The position numbers were made by a program, and so were the translations under genes. A stretch of DNA of 64,000 nucleotides from NCBI RefSeq assembly GCF_019599405.1, contig NZ_RKLQ01000005.1, positions 62,001 to 126,000 of the forward strand, written 5' to 3'. The notes under the pieces were generated by a model. That model ran no database searches and had not been told where the DNA came from. It saw only the letters and a program-made list of their open reading frames with translations. Every line of letters starts with the position of its first letter. Position 1 is the first letter of the stretch. This stretch comes from Haloarcula salinisoli. GTDB lineage: Archaea; Halobacteriota; Halobacteria; Halobacteriales; Haloarculaceae. Below are positions 19,433 to 27,105 of this stretch, in pieces.

Positions 19433-19995
19433 ACCCGTTCCGAGCGCAGCGAGGAGATGTCCCTGAGCGACCGCCAGCGCCGTGGGGCTTTCAAGATGTG
19501 CCGGTTCGATACCACTCTCGTCGGCGCACACCCCATCATCGAAGTGTAACTACTGTTCTTTCCTGGCGTGCTGATACCCGTACTTCCCAACCTCTAGCTC
19601 CCTTCGGGGACTGTAGTCCCGAGCCACGACCCCTTGGAGATAGTCCTGCCGGCGCTGCCTCGAGTTCGGCGCCGGATACACCGACAGGGTAACACAGAGA
19701 CGCCACACCCACCACCGCTTGAGGAATTCCCAGCTGCTCCGGCACACAACGTGTCACGAGTGCCGCCCAGCGGCACCAGATTGCGTTCCACCAGCCAACT
19801 ATGGTTCCGCCCGGCCGTCAGTCCTACGCTGCGCACACACCGGTCAGCGATGCTGCAGCTGGCTGCCAGCCCCACGCCGGAACACACCAAGGTACTGACG
19901 TCCTCACCCGGTCGGCTGCCCCACCTCGCGACACACCGGCCAGCCGACCGGGTCGCCAGCCTGGCTGCCCCACGCTGCAAGCGTCCGACTGCCAA
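19433..19995. repeat. Repeat BC, copy 3
   Basis: Matches copy 4 along its whole length, including the B-C linker (CGATACCACTCTCG, GACTGTAGTCC, ATTCCCAGCTGC) and the C part. The first part of B is missing compared with copies 2 and 4. Confidence 0.65.
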
Positions 19996-20117
19996 CGCTA
20001 GTGCAGTCAAGCGCCTCTCGGTCTCCACCTGCGCCCGACTTCGACGCGTATCATGGCTCCAGCATAGCCTCTCATCTCGAAAAAGTCAATAGTTTCTACA
20101 ATAGTACCTATGAAAAG

Positions 20118-20408
20118 ATGCACGATCTAACCGGTTTCCAGCGTGACCTACTGTATGCCATTGCTGGGCTCGAGGAACCACACGGCCTCGCTATCAAAAG
20201 CGAACTCGAAGGGTACTACGAGAACGAAATCAATCACGGGCGACTGTATCCGAATCTCGACACACTCGTCGACAAAGGACTGGTCGAAAAAGGGGAGAAA
20301 GATCGGCGAACCAACGTCTATGTGGTTACTGGGAGAGGCAACCGCGAACTTGAAGCTCGTCGAGAGTGGGAACAGCAGTACCTCGATGAAGAACTGCTTA
20401 TAGCTTAG
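20118..20408 (+). CDS. PadR-family transcriptional regulator
   Basis: 96 residues from the ATG at 20118 (MHDLTGFQRDLL); the longer frame from 20001 starts inside repeat C. The winged helix includes GLAIKSELEGYY and the family signature GRLYPNLDTLVDKGLVEKG. PadR-like proteins of this size are common autoregulated repressors in haloarchaea. It is alone on this strand; the convergent TumE/TumA-like operon ends 67 nt away. A larger relative is at 45348-45713. Confidence 0.8.
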   Translation: MHDLTGFQRDLLYAIAGLEEPHGLAIKSELEGYYENEINHGRLYPNLDTLVDKGLVEKGEKDRRTNVYVVTGRGNRELEARREWEQQYLDEELLIA

Positions 20409-20474
20409 TCGAGCCAGTCCGTATTGTAGTCTTAGTCGGTAACTTGCAGAATAGCTCCGCGGTAACAGAGCCAC

Positions 20475-20897
20475 TCAGGCCGATGCGCCGGTATCAGCTG
20501 TCGGCTGCAATGGGAACTGAATCGAGAAATCAATATTCTCGGCACCACCACGGAGCTGTGGGCGTTTGCGCTGCCCATCGTCCTCAAACTCGATTACCCC
20601 CAGAGACTCGAGCTCCTGGAGATTCCGGTGAACCTCACGGTAGTCACGATCGACAGCGGCTGCGGCCGCTTGGATACTGTCGGGCTCGTGTTCGACGATT
20701 GCCTCGATGAGTTTGAGATTGCGTTCGCGCATCAATTGGTCGATATCACTGTACTCCTCGAAATTGAGGACGAACCGCGCGTCTTGTTCGATTGCGTCGC
20801 CAGTCTCGCCGGCTTCAGCCCGCTCCAGTCGCTTCTGGGCCGCCACGCGGTGGTCGTCACGCTGCTTGAATGTGATTTTGAGTGTATTCGTTGTCAT
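20475..20897 (-). CDS. TumA-like antitoxin (winged-helix DNA-binding protein)
   Basis: 140 residues. A strand-rich start (LKITFKQRDD) is followed by a helical linker and a winged helix at about 75-115 (AAAAAVDRDYREVHRNLQEL, then LGVIEFE). It resembles the haloarchaeal HVO_A0114-type DNA-binding family found beside TumE toxins. The ATG overlaps the toxin stop by 4 nt, so this is a toxin-first operon and this protein probably represses it. Confidence 0.65.
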   Translation of the reverse strand: MTTNTLKITFKQRDDHRVAAQKRLERAEAGETGDAIEQDARFVLNFEEYSDIDQLMRERNLKLIEAIVEHEPDSIQAAAAAVDRDYREVHRNLQELESLGVIEFEDDGQRKRPQLRGGAENIDFSIQFPLQPTADTGASA

Positions 20898-21175
20898 TGT
20901 CGGGCCTCCACTTCACTGATGAATCGTTGTCGAAGCACCGCCATCCCGGGGAAGTCGATTTCCTCGACACCATCAGATGTGTGTCGTTCGTGCCGTCCGG
21001 GTGTCTCGTTCTCGTTGTCGTACCGCAGGATGGTCCCTTGGCCATCGGTATATCCATAGTGGAGCGCATACCGGTACCCGCTCGGAAACTGCGAGTCATC
21101 CGTCTTGATGATTTTGCGACGGATGATCGTGTTCCCAACGCGGTCCTCCACATCTTCGATGACCGAATATCCCAT
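20894..21175 (-). CDS. TumE-like toxin (DUF6516 family)
   Basis: 93 residues from the ATG at 21175. It carries family motifs GYRYALHYGYTDG, ILRYDNENETPGRHERH and a C-terminal FPGMAVLRQRF. In known pairs TumE is the toxin and its neighbour the antitoxin. It is the first gene of a two-gene operon below a palindromic promoter region (21183-21240). Confidence 0.7.
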   Translation of the reverse strand: MGYSVIEDVEDRVGNTIIRRKIIKTDDSQFPSGYRYALHYGYTDGQGTILRYDNENETPGRHERHTSDGVEEIDFPGMAVLRQRFISEVEARQ

Positions 21176-21182
21176 CGCTACA

Positions 21183-21240
21183 CTATGGTATGCAGCCCAT
21201 AGCATTAAGACTATGGGAAACTGCCCATACTCGTCGCACT
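21183..21240 (-). promoter_or_regulatory. Palindromic operator over the tumE-like promoter
   Basis: CCCATAG (21196-21202) and CTATGGG (21211-21217) are a perfect inverted repeat around a TATA-like core (CTTAAT on the coding strand), 21-42 nt before the start. Two further half-sites, CTATGGT at 21183-21189 and GCCCATA at 21232-21238, flank it. Autorepression by the antitoxin is the simplest reading. Confidence 0.55.
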
Positions 21241-21262
21241 GTACTGGGCGGCCGAGCCATTC

Positions 21263-21394
21263 TCACCGCCCTCCGTATCGCCGGCCCTCAAACACCGCGC
21301 TTGATTCCTGGGCACGCCGGTGGTCGGCCTCGATATCGTGGTCGTCGGTCAGTGCTGGTACAGATTCGTCAATGGACTGTGAGTCGGAACTCAT
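21263..21394 (-). CDS. Tiny conserved protein, family M, member 1 (43 aa)
   Basis: Begins MSSDSQSIDE and ends SAVFEGRRYGGR. It belongs to a family with members at 26369, 27726, 29162 and a broken one at 38239. Common features: an acidic start, a Pro-containing middle, an E/D-H-R-x-A-Q motif and a C-terminal F-E-G-R-R-Y-G-G. All follow the same hairpin leader. It is too short for a known domain; function unknown. Confidence 0.6.
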   Translation of the reverse strand: MSSDSQSIDESVPALTDDHDIEADHRRAQESSAVFEGRRYGGR

Positions 21395-21433
21395 GGGTTG
21401 GGTTCCCCGCACCCGTCCGGGGAAACACAAAAC
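21395..21433 (-). promoter_or_regulatory. Hairpin leader of family M, member 1
   Basis: On the coding strand: TTTTGTGTTTCCCC, a short loop, then GGGTGCGGGGAA, ending just before the ATG. The C4/G4 stem and TTTTGTGT are shared with six other leaders in the window. Confidence 0.55.
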
Positions 21434-21442
21434 ACTGGTGGC

Positions 21443-22135
21443 GTCGACATCAGGCGGGTGGGCTGGCGACGGACGCAAGACGCTCCGCAGCGACGTGCTT
21501 GTTCCGGCCAGCGAGGGAGGTCACGAGGGTTCTGCTGAGCTGTCCGTGGCGGGACTGAAAGGGGCACGGCGCTGGCGCTTGCTGTGGTCGCTTCAGTGAC
21601 CCTGCTCCGAGCGTAGCGAGGAGATGTCGCTGCGCGGCCGCCAGAGCCGTGGGGCTTTCAAGGTGTGCTGGTTCGATATCCCCCTCGTCGCACACCCCGT
21701 CATCGATGTGTAACTGCTGCTTTTCCCTGTCGTGCCGATAGCCGTGCTGCCCACGCTCTCGCTCCCACATGGGACTGTAGTCCGGAGACATCTTCCCCTG
21801 AAGATAGTACCGCCAACCCTGCTTCAAGTGCCGGGCGATACACACCCCCAGAACGACACTGATACTCTACGCCCACCACCGGTTCAACAATTCCCAGCTG
21901 CGCCGGCCCACACCGCGTCACGAGTGCCGCCCAGCGGCACCAGATTGCGTTCCACCTGCCAACTATGGGTCTCTGCCCGGCCGTCAGTCCCACGCTGCGC
22001 ACACACCGGTCAGCGGTGCTGCACGTGGCTGCCAGCCCCACGCTGGAACACACCGGGGGGACCGATGTCCTCACCCGCTAGGCTGCCCCACGTCGCGACA
22101 CCAGACTGCCGATGGTCGTTACCGGACTGCTGCCC
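21443..22135. repeat. Repeat BC, copy 4 (most complete)
   Basis: Runs from CATCAGGCGGGTGGGCTGG through the foldable B part (GGGACTGAAAGGGGC to GTGGGGCTTTCAAG), a 230-bp linker, and the C part ending CTGCCCCACGTCGCGACAC. Linker and C part match copy 3 throughout. Confidence 0.65.
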
Positions 22136-22146
22136 CATGCTCACAC

Positions 22147-22551
22147 TCAGCTGGTCGAACTATCGTACATCGCTCCGAACGCCTGCTCGCCACGGATCAA
22201 TGCATCGACGCCGTCGGTAAGCGTCACTTCGCCGTATACGGTCGCCCGATAATAGGTGTACAGTCCGTCCTGGCCCCGCTCTGTGCGCTGGCGTTTTTCC
22301 ACGAGGCCGACGTCGACGAGTTTGTTGAGGTGATAGTGGAGCGTACTGTCGTCGATGTCGAGCGCCGCCTCAAGTTCTTTCGGACTCATTGCACCGCTGT
22401 GGACGAGCCGGTAGAGGATCTCGTAGCGGGTACGGTGGCCCACAGCAGTATGCATATCGAGATACTCATCAAGACTGAGAACGCTCTCCTCGGGCAGCAG
22501 GTCTTCCGGGTCCTCTGGGGCGTCCCCGTTGACCGTCTGGTCCGTTGCCAT
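22147..22551 (-). CDS. ArsR-type winged-helix regulator
   Basis: 134 residues. The winged helix is at about 35-100: HTAVGHRTRYEILYRL, then SPKELEAALDIDDSTLHYHL and LVDVGLVEKRQRTE. This is the ArsR/HTH_20 pattern. It is divergent from the gene at 22650 with a 98-bp shared upstream region, so it probably controls that gene and itself. Confidence 0.75.
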   Translation of the reverse strand: MATDQTVNGDAPEDPEDLLPEESVLSLDEYLDMHTAVGHRTRYEILYRLVHSGAMSPKELEAALDIDDSTLHYHLNKLVDVGLVEKRQRTERGQDGLYTYYRATVYGEVTLTDGVDALIRGEQAFGAMYDSSTS

Positions 22552-22649
22552 CGTATTCTACACTACTGGTCGAACGCGCTTAGTCGTTGTCAAGCCAAGA
22601 GTTCTCAAAAACACGGCTCTTTAAATACTTCAGCCGAATATGCCCACCT

Positions 22650-23270
22650 ATGACCGTCGAGATCACGCGCGAGTTGATCGCTGACCGGCTTGGGCGCGTG
22701 ACATACGACCGCTTTCTCTTCTACGTGATGGGACCGTACAAGTCGTTCAACCTCAACTATGTCCTCAGCGAAGAGCAACGTCGCAAGTTCGACACCGACG
22801 ATCTTCCCGGTCCGCTCCGCCGACTCTTCCGGAACAAGGACGATATCAACGCAGCCCAGGCACTCTTGCGACGGATCCAAGGTGCCCTCCGAACTGATCC
22901 TGGAGTAAATACGTTTCTCGCACTCGATGTCGACATCGATACTGACGACGTAGATGCAGTGACCCAAAGCATCGAGTACGCACGGTGTAGCAATGCAACT
23001 GCGTTCGTGGTACCGTTTCTCGGCCACAACTTCGGCGTTGGCGAAGAAGCCGGCAGCGTCCTCGAAAATATCGCTGATACCCATGGTGAACGGCTGATTT
23101 TCATGCACGAAGACGACGTAACGAGTGCGATGATTCGGTCGGCACCTGTGCGGTGGGATCTGCGCGTCGAGACGTACGAAACCGAAGCCGAACTCGTGGC
23201 CAAACTACGTCGATTCGCCGGCGGCATAATGCACCGCGAACGACGGGGAGAGCTCGGTCGTATGGGGTGA
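22650..23270 (+). CDS. Haloarchaeal conserved protein (DUF7509-like)
   Basis: 206 residues from the ATG at 22650, with a TATA-like TTTAAATA about 27 nt upstream. Conserved-looking blocks include YDRFLFYVMGPYKSFNLNYV, LALDVDIDTDDVDAVTQSIE and PFLGHNFGVGEEAGSVLE. This alternating strand/helix pattern with acidic loops recalls nucleotide-binding folds such as TIR/STALD-like effectors. That likeness is inference; I recall the family only as DUF7509. It is divergent from an ArsR regulator. Confidence 0.5.
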   Translation: MTVEITRELIADRLGRVTYDRFLFYVMGPYKSFNLNYVLSEEQRRKFDTDDLPGPLRRLFRNKDDINAAQALLRRIQGALRTDPGVNTFLALDVDIDTDDVDAVTQSIEYARCSNATAFVVPFLGHNFGVGEEAGSVLENIADTHGERLIFMHEDDVTSAMIRSAPVRWDLRVETYETEAELVAKLRRFAGGIMHRERRGELGRMG

Positions 23271-23280
23271 GGTTGGGGTT

Positions 23281-23510
23281 GCCCGTGGCACCAGATTGCG
23301 GTCCACCAGCCAACGATGGTATCGGCCCGGCCGTCAGTCCCACGCTGCGCACACAGCGGTCAGCGGTGCTGCAACTGTCTGCCAGACCCACCCGTCGACT
23401 CACCAGGGTACAGACGTCCTCACTCGCCCGGCTGCCCCACGTCACGACACACCTACCCGCCTGTCTTCTCGACTGCTTGGCTGCTCCCACACTGCAAGCA
23501 TTCGGCTGCT
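23281..23510. repeat. Repeat BC, C part only (copy 5)
   Basis: Starts with GGCACCAGATTGCGGTCCAC 11 nt after the stop of the preceding gene and ends with GCCCCACGTCACGACACACC and a short tail. The B part is absent here. Confidence 0.6.
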
Positions 23511-23563
23511 GACGATAGTACGGCACCCTCAAACGCTTATTGCCACCGACTGAATCAACTATG

Positions 23564-23613
23564 TGTTGCAAAATACCGAAGTGATTTATATATTGGTTCG
23601 CTATTGTGCAACA
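23564..23613 (+). promoter_or_regulatory. Inverted repeat around the AbiE-like promoter
   Basis: TGTTGCA (23564-23570) and TGCAACA (23607-23613) are perfect complements around a TATA-like TTTATATA (about 23584-23591). The right half ends 3 nt before the ATG at 23616. The arrangement suits autoregulation by the first gene product. Confidence 0.5.
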
Positions 23614-23615
23614 GT

Positions 23616-24539
23616 ATGCTCACAGAAGGCGAGATTCGCGCCCTCACTGCCCTCCACGGTGAGCAGACAGTCTCTGAACTCGCGACGAATCTCGATCGAA
23701 GTCTCAGTTATACCTCAGAACTCGTCGACCAGCTCGAAACGGCTGGCCTCGTCGAGACACGTCGACAGGGGAAAACAAAGCAGATTGAACTGTCGGACGC
23801 AAAGGCTCTCGAGTTACTGGCCGGTCTCACGCAGCAGTATACACACATCGACTGGCCAGAGCTGTTGTCAGGGGCTGCCCTCCGTGTTTGCTACTTTCTC
23901 GATACCCCACGGCCAGTGACAGATATCGCACGCCACGCCGACGTCCACAGAAGCACCGTCCACCGTGCGCTTTCCCCGCTTCAGCATCGCGGAATCGTCT
24001 ACCAGACCGACGACGGTGCGTACGCACTGAACGACGGCTTCGAACAGTTGAGTGCCTTCGCTCGTGAGCTTGCCCATCACGTCCACCGACAGACTGTCAA
24101 CGACCAGACCGACACGTACACCATTCTGTGGGAATCCCTCGACAAGTTCCTTGTCCAGACGACGACTGAGATTACCGACGAACACTTCATTCCGACAGGG
24201 CCGGACCAGTTCCAACGATATGACCTACCGCTGTTGGCACGTGACCGCCGATACTACCTCTATTCGGAGACGATGAGTGAACTCTCACCGGAATTGTTGG
24301 TCTGCCACATGCTCGTAATCGATTCGGGTGCACGGGCTCAGTCATATTGCCTCCTCTTGCTCAGTCACGTCAGTATCGACCGCGATGAACTCCGAGCCCA
24401 GGCCACCAAGTACGGCGTCGACGACGTCGTCGACGATCTTTGCATATATCTCGACACCAGCGGTGCGCAGCGGACATCCCGTCTTCCCGAGTGGGAGGAC
24501 TTCCAGGAACTAGCTGAAGAGTACGAGGTGACGCTATGA
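23616..24539 (+). CDS. Winged-helix antitoxin or regulator of an AbiE-like pair
   Basis: 307 residues from the ATG at 23616; a longer frame reaches into repeat C and was refused. Two helix-turn-helix units are visible: LHGEQTVSELATNLDRSLSY (about 11-30) and TDIARHADVHRSTVHRALSP (about 104-123). The C-terminal part is a larger domain of unknown fold. Its stop overlaps the nucleotidyltransferase start by 4 nt. The pair resembles AbiEi/AbiEii, a type IV toxin-antitoxin and phage-abortive system, with a haloarchaeal regulator in place of AbiEi. Confidence 0.65.
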   Translation: MLTEGEIRALTALHGEQTVSELATNLDRSLSYTSELVDQLETAGLVETRRQGKTKQIELSDAKALELLAGLTQQYTHIDWPELLSGAALRVCYFLDTPRPVTDIARHADVHRSTVHRALSPLQHRGIVYQTDDGAYALNDGFEQLSAFARELAHHVHRQTVNDQTDTYTILWESLDKFLVQTTTEITDEHFIPTGPDQFQRYDLPLLARDRRYYLYSETMSELSPELLVCHMLVIDSGARAQSYCLLLLSHVSIDRDELRAQATKYGVDDVVDDLCIYLDTSGAQRTSRLPEWEDFQELAEEYEVTL

Positions 24540-25348
24540 GGGCGCGCTTCGATAGCTCGTACATCCGCGCAGAACTCGAGCGTATCGGCCAGCAGTTGGA
24601 CACCCCACTCACCGTCTTCTTAATTGGCGGTGGGTCAATGGCATTTCGCGGACTCAAAGAGACGACCAAAGATATCGACCTTATCGTCTCCTCGGGCGAC
24701 GATCTGAGTCAGCTACAAGCAGCACTGCTTGAGCTGGGATACGTTATCGTCCAGGAGCCGGACGAAGAGTACGAAGAACTCGGTGCCCAGCGCATCCTCG
24801 AGAACGATGATGGGTGTCGCATCGATGTCTTCAACCGGCAGGTGATCGGCAAACTGATTCTTTCTTCAGGCATTCGTGAGCGGAGTGAGCGGTATCTCGA
24901 CCCGGGACATCTCGTGGTTGAGCTCGTGAGTCCAGAAGACATCTTCCTGTTCAAGGCGGTTGCCGGTCGAGTGGACGACATCGAGGACATGTTTTCGTTA
25001 ATTCAGACCGGTCTCGACTTCGACATCGTCGAATCGGAACTGGAGACGCAGGTCGAACTGCTGGAGCAAGAACTGTTCGTAACGTATGTGAACGAAGCAT
25101 TGGCTGATCTCACGGAAGAACACAACGTGACGACACCGTTGCACGATCCAGTTACGGAAATCACCGAGCGGGTCTACGAGGAACTCGAAGTGCTGCACGC
25201 CCTCGACGAACCAAAATCGGTGGCCGACTTGGAACACGACCTAGACTGGCCTGCAGCGGACATACGGGAGATTGTGGGACGGCTGGAAGGGAAAAACGCC
25301 GTCGCGGTAATCGATGGTCGCGTAGAGCGGCGGTCAACGAGTATCTGA
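24536..25348 (+). CDS. AbiEii-like nucleotidyltransferase toxin (DUF6036-type)
   Basis: 270 residues. The nucleotidyltransferase signature GGGSMAFRGLKETTKDIDLI is at 31-50, with the metal-binding Asp46-x-Asp48; a third acidic residue is likely in CRIDVFNRQ. A winged-helix-like C-terminus follows (VLHALDEPKSVADLEHDL). Such enzymes add nucleotides to targets such as tRNA and stop growth. It is translationally coupled to the regulator before it. Confidence 0.75.
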   Translation: MRARFDSSYIRAELERIGQQLDTPLTVFLIGGGSMAFRGLKETTKDIDLIVSSGDDLSQLQAALLELGYVIVQEPDEEYEELGAQRILENDDGCRIDVFNRQVIGKLILSSGIRERSERYLDPGHLVVELVSPEDIFLFKAVAGRVDDIEDMFSLIQTGLDFDIVESELETQVELLEQELFVTYVNEALADLTEEHNVTTPLHDPVTEITERVYEELEVLHALDEPKSVADLEHDLDWPAADIREIVGRLEGKNAVAVIDGRVERRSTSI

Positions 25349-25357
25349 TTCCGAGGA

Positions 25358-25427
25358 GATTACGACTGTTGGACGGTTGCCCCATCGCGACGAACAGGCC
25401 AGTGTCGGCGATATGGAGTCGATTCAC
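25358..25427 (-). pseudogene. N-terminal stub of a PIN-domain toxin
   Basis: From a GTG overlapping the stop of the DUF7437-like gene, the frame reads HIADTGLFVAMGQPSNSR, the first strand of a PIN nuclease with its catalytic Asp. The match stops after about 23 residues, where the sequence meets the end of the AbiEii-like gene. The remaining 100 or so codons of the toxin are missing. Confidence 0.5.
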
Positions 25428-26020
25428 GCGTCGTCAGCGGCGCCACTGCCGACGTCCAACTCCTCAAGCCCCGCCCCTGTGTCCTCGATGTCGTAGTACT
25501 CGTGGACGACGGGGCGGAGTGCTTGGAGAATCATCTCCGCCGCCAGCGGCGAGATATCGAGGTCCGAAGCCATCAGTCGGTGGGTCACCTCGCCGCGGTC
25601 GCGAGCGACAGCATAGGTGAGCGCCGTCGCGAGCCCGGCGACGCCGTGACGGTCGATGTAGGTGTCGATGTCGGCGTTTGTCTGGCGTCGGCCCACCGCG
25701 TCGATTAGCGCCGGCGTGATCGTGTACTCGCGGTCCCCGGCTGCCGTTGACACGGTCAGGTCGATTTTTTCGGCGGCGTACCGTCGTGGTTGCTCATCGT
25801 GGGTAACCGCAACGACGCCGGCGTCGACGAGCCGGTTGACGTAGTTGTAGGCCGTCCCCTGGGCAAGATCGAGTTCATCCATCACATCCTGCACGGTCGC
25901 CTCGTCTGCACGAGCGAGGTAAGCGTACAGCTGGGCCAGCTGTGGCTCCTCCAGGAGATCCGCGATCGAGAGGAAGTCGCGGACGATGTCGCCATCGGCA
26001 TGGGTTGAGGGACGTGACAC
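25424..26020 (-). CDS. Winged-helix regulator (DUF7437-like)
   Basis: 198 residues from a GTG at 26020. The helix-turn-helix is at about 35-75 (EATVQDVMDELDLAQGTAYN, then VNRLVDAGVVAV). A regulatory domain follows, with NADIDTYIDRHGVAGLATAL. I recall this as a haloarchaeal family often next to a PIN protein, and a PIN stub does follow. GTG was chosen because the upstream ATG frame has low-quality sequence and a palindromic promoter lies right before the GTG. Confidence 0.6.
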   Translation of the reverse strand: MSRPSTHADGDIVRDFLSIADLLEEPQLAQLYAYLARADEATVQDVMDELDLAQGTAYNYVNRLVDAGVVAVTHDEQPRRYAAEKIDLTVSTAAGDREYTITPALIDAVGRRQTNADIDTYIDRHGVAGLATALTYAVARDRGEVTHRLMASDLDISPLAAEMILQALRPVVHEYYDIEDTGAGLEELDVGSGAADDA

Positions 26021-26032
26021 GATTCGTTCTTG

Positions 26033-26058
26033 ATTACAGTTTACAGTGAAACAGTAAA
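26033..26058 (-). promoter_or_regulatory. Repeated ACAGT operator-like sites
   Basis: TTACAGT occurs twice in tandem (26034-26040 and 26041-26047) and ACAGTAAA follows in opposite sense (26051-26058), forming an imperfect palindrome 14-39 nt upstream of the GTG start. Likely a binding site of the encoded regulator. Confidence 0.35.
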
Positions 26059-26182
26059 GAGTGTTTGGACTGCTTCGCCGATGTCGCGACGGGGTGCTCA
26101 CCAAAGTCGTGTATCCAGCAGGTGGCTAGACGACTGGGGCAACAGCGGGAGACCAGCTGGAATCCGACAACAAAACACCGTT

Positions 26183-26305
26183 CTACTCGTCAGTCGAACC
26201 GCACGCCATTTCTGACGCTGCCGCACGGTCTTTCAGGAGCTGCTCCGTCGACTGGCCGGTCGTTTCGGCCAGTTCTTCGACTGATGGGATGTTCTCCAGC
26301 GGCAT
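26183..26305 (-). CDS. Small acidic protein (40 aa)
   Basis: Reads MPLENIPSVEELAE...STEQLLKDRAAASE, an amphipathic helical peptide. A TATA-like AGCTATACC lies about 30 nt upstream. The size and charge would suit a small antitoxin, but no toxin frame accompanies it. Function unknown. Confidence 0.4.
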   Translation of the reverse strand: MPLENIPSVEELAETTGQSTEQLLKDRAAASEMACGSTDE

Positions 26306-26368
26306 TTTCGTACTCGGGAGTAGCTACCTGTCTCAGGTATAGCTTTCGTACGAAACGAGACCGGACAC

Positions 26369-26560
26369 TCACAGCCTTGCTGTAGCACCGTGAGGCGCCC
26401 AAGCAATGCTGGTCCACCAGCCATTGTCACCGCCCTCCATAGCAGCGCCCATCCAAGTTTCCCCGGATTGCTGGGCACGACGGTCCTCGGCCTCAGTATC
26501 GCGGTTTTCGGTCGGTGCTGGCACGAATCGCTCGTCGACGAACGATGACTCGGAGCGCAT
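26369..26560 (-). CDS. Family M, member 2, with a frameshifted C-terminus
   Basis: The first 34 residues (MRSESSFVDERFVPAPTENR, then AEDRRAQQSGET) match members 1 and 4. Loss of one base in the codons for F-E-G-R-R-Y-G-G then changes the frame and extends the product to 63 residues. The nucleotide sequence of the normal ending (GGAGGGCGGTGA) is still present out of frame. Confidence 0.5.
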   Translation of the reverse strand: MRSESSFVDERFVPAPTENRDTEAEDRRAQQSGETWMGAAMEGGDNGWWTSIAWAPHGATARL

Positions 26561-26599
26561 GCGTTTGGATTCCCCGCACCCGCAAGGGGAACACAAATT
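26561..26599 (-). promoter_or_regulatory. Hairpin leader of family M, member 2
   Basis: Coding strand: TTTGTGTTCCCC, TTGCGGGTGC, GGGGAATCC, then the start. Stem C4/G4 as in the other copies. Confidence 0.55.
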
Positions 26600-26643
26600 C
26601 CGCGGTAACCTCACGGCTGTGTCTAGCGCTCGCTACTCAAACC

Positions 26644-27102
26644 TCAGGATCCATCGTTCGAATACTGATATTGTGGTCGAACATCCTCGAGTAGTGCTTC
26701 GATGATGTCCCAGAGAATTAGCGACGGAGTCTCGTGTTCGAAAGTGATACCCCACCGATCCGCTGTATCATCGACCGAATACTGGAAATGGGCCGGCCCA
26801 AGGTCCGGGTGATCCTCGTCCTGGTGCCAGCCGGCATGAAAGCCCATGTTCGGGTCGCTGTAGTTCACCTGGAACCAGTCATGTGGGACCTGCCGATACC
26901 ATTTAATGGTCAGTTTCGGGGACTCCGGACCTGTCGGCGGGGCAAGTCGATTCGGGTCGAATCTCGCTCGCAACTCCTTGGCCTCGATATCGTCCGGAAC
27001 GTACTCGACCGTCGTGATTTGAGGCACGCGGTCCAGAACATCTCGCTTCAGTTGCGCATAGAGATTCGCGTTCGGATCACCGCCCGGATGCGGGACAGAC
27101 AT
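26644..27102 (-). CDS. Putative toxin partner of the DUF7342-like regulator
   Basis: 152 residues. Blocks such as WYRQVPHDWFQVNYSDPN, GWHQDEDHPDLGPAHFQY and a C-terminal PSLILWDIIEALLED recall TumE/DUF6516-type toxins, but this is by eye. It starts 3 nt after the stop of the regulator gene, so they form an operon. A truncated relative remains at 29376-29486, and a more distant one occupies the same position in the next pair (28066-28518). Confidence 0.5.
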   Translation of the reverse strand: MSVPHPGGDPNANLYAQLKRDVLDRVPQITTVEYVPDDIEAKELRARFDPNRLAPPTGPESPKLTIKWYRQVPHDWFQVNYSDPNMGFHAGWHQDEDHPDLGPAHFQYSVDDTADRWGITFEHETPSLILWDIIEALLEDVRPQYQYSNDGS

Positions 27103-27105
27103 CTG

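Noticed and set aside
19594-20028. Similar minus-strand frames in the C repeats (also 21700-22074 and 23101-23571)
   Set aside because: Similarity follows from nucleotide identity of the repeat; frames start and end differently in each copy and are Cys/Arg-rich.
23316-23615. Upstream extension of the AbiE-like regulator to 407 codons
   Set aside because: The extension translates the C repeat and the promoter with its inverted repeat; ATG 23616 is well placed.
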